Assembly (NCBI GenBank): GCA_945862165.1
Contig: CAMAXI010000002.1
Span: 267,918 to 331,917 of the forward strand
From: Chryseobacterium gleum
GTDB lineage: Bacteria > Bacteroidota > Bacteroidia > Flavobacteriales_D > Crocinitomicaceae
Length of the DNA stretch: 64,000 nucleotides
Direction of reading: 5' to 3'
Positions 62,208 to 64,000 of this stretch are shown in pieces. A program made the translations under genes and the position numbers. Numbering within the stretch: the first letter of the stretch is position 1; the number at the start of each line of letters is the position of its first letter. The notes beneath the pieces were generated by a model that saw only the letters and a list, made by a program, of their open reading frames with translations, was not told the DNA's origin and searched no databases.

Positions 62208-64000
62208 ATGTTGAAACTAAAAGTGATACTTAAAAAAAATGGATTGTTGCTTGCGACGGCATTTTCTTTTATGCTTTTTTTGACCCATAATCAGTTTGTT
62301 TTTCGCACCGATTTTTCTTACGACATCGAAAATTATCAGCAAAAATTTCGAAAAAAAGTAGTCAAATTAGATACATTTTTAGCCTATAAAAATAAGCATT
62401 TTTCAGAGGAAAAAATCTCTATTTTGAATCGAAAAGATTTGGAAGAAAATAGTTTTTTTCTTCACATTTATCGTAACGATTCTTTGTTATTTTGGAACAC
62501 AAATCAGCTTCCAATTTCAAGATTTTCAGACATCCATTTTCCAAGTGAAGGAATCGTTCATTTACAAAATGGCTGGTATTATTCAAAAATTTTAAAGGTT
62601 AATAACTGTCAATTAGTGGCAAGTTTTTTAATCAAAAAAGACTATCCATATGAAAATTTAAACCTCAAAAACACCTATAATCCAGAACTAAAATTACCCT
62701 TTCGCGCAAGTATAATTTTAGAAAAAGACAATGCATATCCAATCTACTCTGCTAATAAAAAATTTCTATTTGCTTGGTATGTTTTACCGAACCAATTGAT
62801 CTCATCATTGGATAGCGACCTACTTTTTAGTTCTTTTTTACTCTTCTTATCCATTGCGTTTTTTGCACTATACAAATTCCAAAAACGCTTAAATCGAACC
62901 TGGTTTTGGGTATTATTTTCGACCGTAATTTTAGCACGAATTGCAAGTGTAAAATGGCATTGGTTTGTGTTCGTTAACGGTATTACAGCATTCGATCCTT
63001 CCTTATACTCGAGTAATTATTGGTCGCCTAATTTTGGAGAGTACATCCTCTCATGCATAACGGCAATATGGTCTATTTTCGCAATAATCAATTATATTAA
63101 GCGAAATTTAATTGAAAATAAAGCATTAGGGATTTCTTATGTCTTATTATTTTTAAGCGTTATTTTCTCCTTCTTCTTGGGAGAAGCGTACCGAGGACTG
63201 ATTGAAAATTCTTCCATTCCATTAAAAATAGAAAACCTTTTTGAATTGAATTTTTACTCGTTTCTAACGTTTGTTTCGATGGGCATTTTGTTCTTTTCTT
63301 ACTTCCGTTTTTTTCGACAAATTTTATTATTGTTGCAAGAACAAAAACAAAAAAAGAGCACAGTGTTTTTTGTTTGGTTAGGAATTAGTATTACTTGTAT
63401 TTTACTCGACATGACTTTCGGAAATCAGCAAATTTTGTTATTGCTTTTACTGTCATTTATCTCCTTACTAATTTTTCATTTCACCTATTATTGGAACGGA
63501 AAAATTCATTTTGGATACGGCATGTTGTTACTCTTTTTATTTTCATTTTTTGTCGCGCTGAACTTGGAAGTGTTTCATGTTAAAAAGGAAAATGCCGAAC
63601 GTGAGTTATTAGCAAAACAGTTAGCATCGGATCAAGATATCACAACCGAAAATGAGTACCTCTACTTAAACAAAAAAATTGCAGAGGACGATTTTATTCG
63701 TCGCATTTTAGCAGAAGAAAAAACCATGGGAATTTCCGAATTTAAAGAGAACATGGAACGCCGTTTTTTTAATGGATTTTGGGAACGCTACGACACCGAA
63801 TTTTACCTCTATGATAATGCTAAAAATTCACGCATAAATTATGCTAATTTTCAAACTACCAACTTAGAAAATTTAGAAGTAATTATTAATCGACATAGTC
63901 TTCCTTCCAAGTTGGATGGTCGTATGTTTTACATTAAAGACTACACGAGTCAATATAGTTATATCATCCGACAAGAAATAAAAAATTCCGCTGATAAAAT
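62208..64000 (+). CDS. Multi-membrane sensor protein, probable histidine kinase (C-terminus cut by window edge)
   Basis: The frame opens at ATG 62208 and stays open to the edge: about 597 codons. A first membrane helix (GLLLATAFSFMLFLTHN) is followed by a periplasmic domain of about 180 residues. Next comes a cluster of seven or so helices (e.g. SSFLLFLSIAFFALYKF, LGISYVLLFLSVIFSFFLG, ILLLLLLSFISLLIFHFTYYW). Then comes a soluble region with ERELLAKQLASDQDITTENEY and YLNKKIAEDDFIRRI, as in large Bacteroidota sensor kinases. No kinase H-box is seen before the edge, so kinase identity is inference. Confidence 0.55.
   Translation, partial: MLKLKVILKKNGLLLATAFSFMLFLTHNQFVFRTDFSYDIENYQQKFRKKVVKLDTFLAYKNKHFSEEKISILNRKDLEENSFFLHIYRNDSLLFWNTNQLPISRFSDIHFPSEGIVHLQNGWYYSKILKVNNCQLVASFLIKKDYPYENLNLKNTYNPELKLPFRASIILEKDNAYPIYSANKKFLFAWYVLPNQLISSLDSDLLFSSFLLFLSIAFFALYKFQKRLNRTWFWVLFSTVILARIASVKWHWFVFVNGITAFDPSLYSSNYWSPNFGEYILSCITAIWSIFAIINYIKRNLIENKALGISYVLLFLSVIFSFFLGEAYRGLIENSSIPLKIENLFELNFYSFLTFVSMGILFFSYFRFFRQILLLLQEQKQKKSTVFFVWLGISITCILLDMTFGNQQILLLLLLSFISLLIFHFTYYWNGKIHFGYGMLLLFLFSFFVALNLEVFHVKKENAERELLAKQLASDQDITTENEYLYLNKKIAEDDFIRRILAEEKTMGISEFKENMERRFFNGFWERYDTEFYLYDNAKNSRINYANFQTTNLENLEVIINRHSLPSKLDGRMFYIKDYTSQYSYIIRQEIKNSADK

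Overview
The window looks like a chromosomal core segment of a Bacteroidota bacterium, most likely of the order Flavobacteriales. The family cannot be fixed from the sequence; a Crocinitomicaceae or Cryomorphaceae relative would fit. The evidence is AT-rich DNA, type IX secretion components and sorting tails, a fused MurF-alanine racemase, lineage-restricted families (DUF5686, DUF4271, DUF3098), TAnnTTTG-type -7 promoter boxes and weak Shine-Dalgarno use. There is no rRNA, recognisable tRNA, CRISPR array, phage or complete insertion sequence. No gene-free stretch exceeds about 280 bases.

Layout. 1-8.9 kb: a saccharopine dehydrogenase-like protein (cut by the left edge), an ArsC/Spx-like protein, MgtE, a small lipoprotein, a methionine/glutamine aminotransferase overlapping an omega-amidase, a Bax-inhibitor-1 protein, FolE with a PTPS/QueD homologue, an SRPBCC protein and a heptose epimerase. 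9-19.9 kb: an MsbA-like exporter, Upp, a YjjG-type nucleotidase, a glycosyltransferase, IleRS, a membrane metallophosphoesterase and DprA. 20-26.7 kb: an acidic small protein, a SpoIID-like protein, a DivIC-like protein, a porin-like barrel, a YgiQ radical SAM protein, and a small accessory patch (DUF2442, DUF4160, XRE regulator). 26.9-41.5 kb is envelope and secretion: a LamG/cohesin/dockerin T9SS cargo, a stress protein, MurF-Alr, a DUF5686 barrel, an OmpA lipoprotein, PorP/SprF with a type B T9SS cargo, and an M16 protease. 41.5-53.7 kb: PdxJ, a HAD phosphatase, the ftsX-DUF3098-uppP-truB-response regulator run, a glutaryl-CoA dehydrogenase-like enzyme, DUF4271-hemD, PBP1A and both CoA-transferase subunits. 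53.7-64 kb: a methyltransferase, a DinB-like protein, a lipid kinase overlapping an LtaS-like phosphotransferase, RpiB, an acyltransferase, TadA, LepA and the start of a multi-membrane probable sensor kinase (cut by the right edge).

How the genes work together. Several neighbours make functional pairs: transaminase plus omega-amidase; FolE plus PTPS; PorP/SprF plus a type B sorting-domain cargo (ATGA overlap); an LtaS-like enzyme expected to release diacylglycerol plus a diacylglycerol kinase-family enzyme (29-bp overlap); and CoA-transferase A plus B. UppP, PBP1A, MurF-Alr, DivIC and FtsX serve peptidoglycan and division.

Most unusual points. IleRS has a swapped class I signature (G-I-H-H instead of H-x-G-H). 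Two perfect palindromes, 38 and 48 bp, 32 kb apart, share a core and differ by a compensated substitution. Three AGGG/TATAAC sites lie exactly 42 bp apart upstream of DUF4160-DUF2442. Two genes start only four bases after a perfect -7 box. I found no clearly new multi-gene system; the best candidates for undescribed biology are the DUF4160/DUF2442 locus and the palindrome family.
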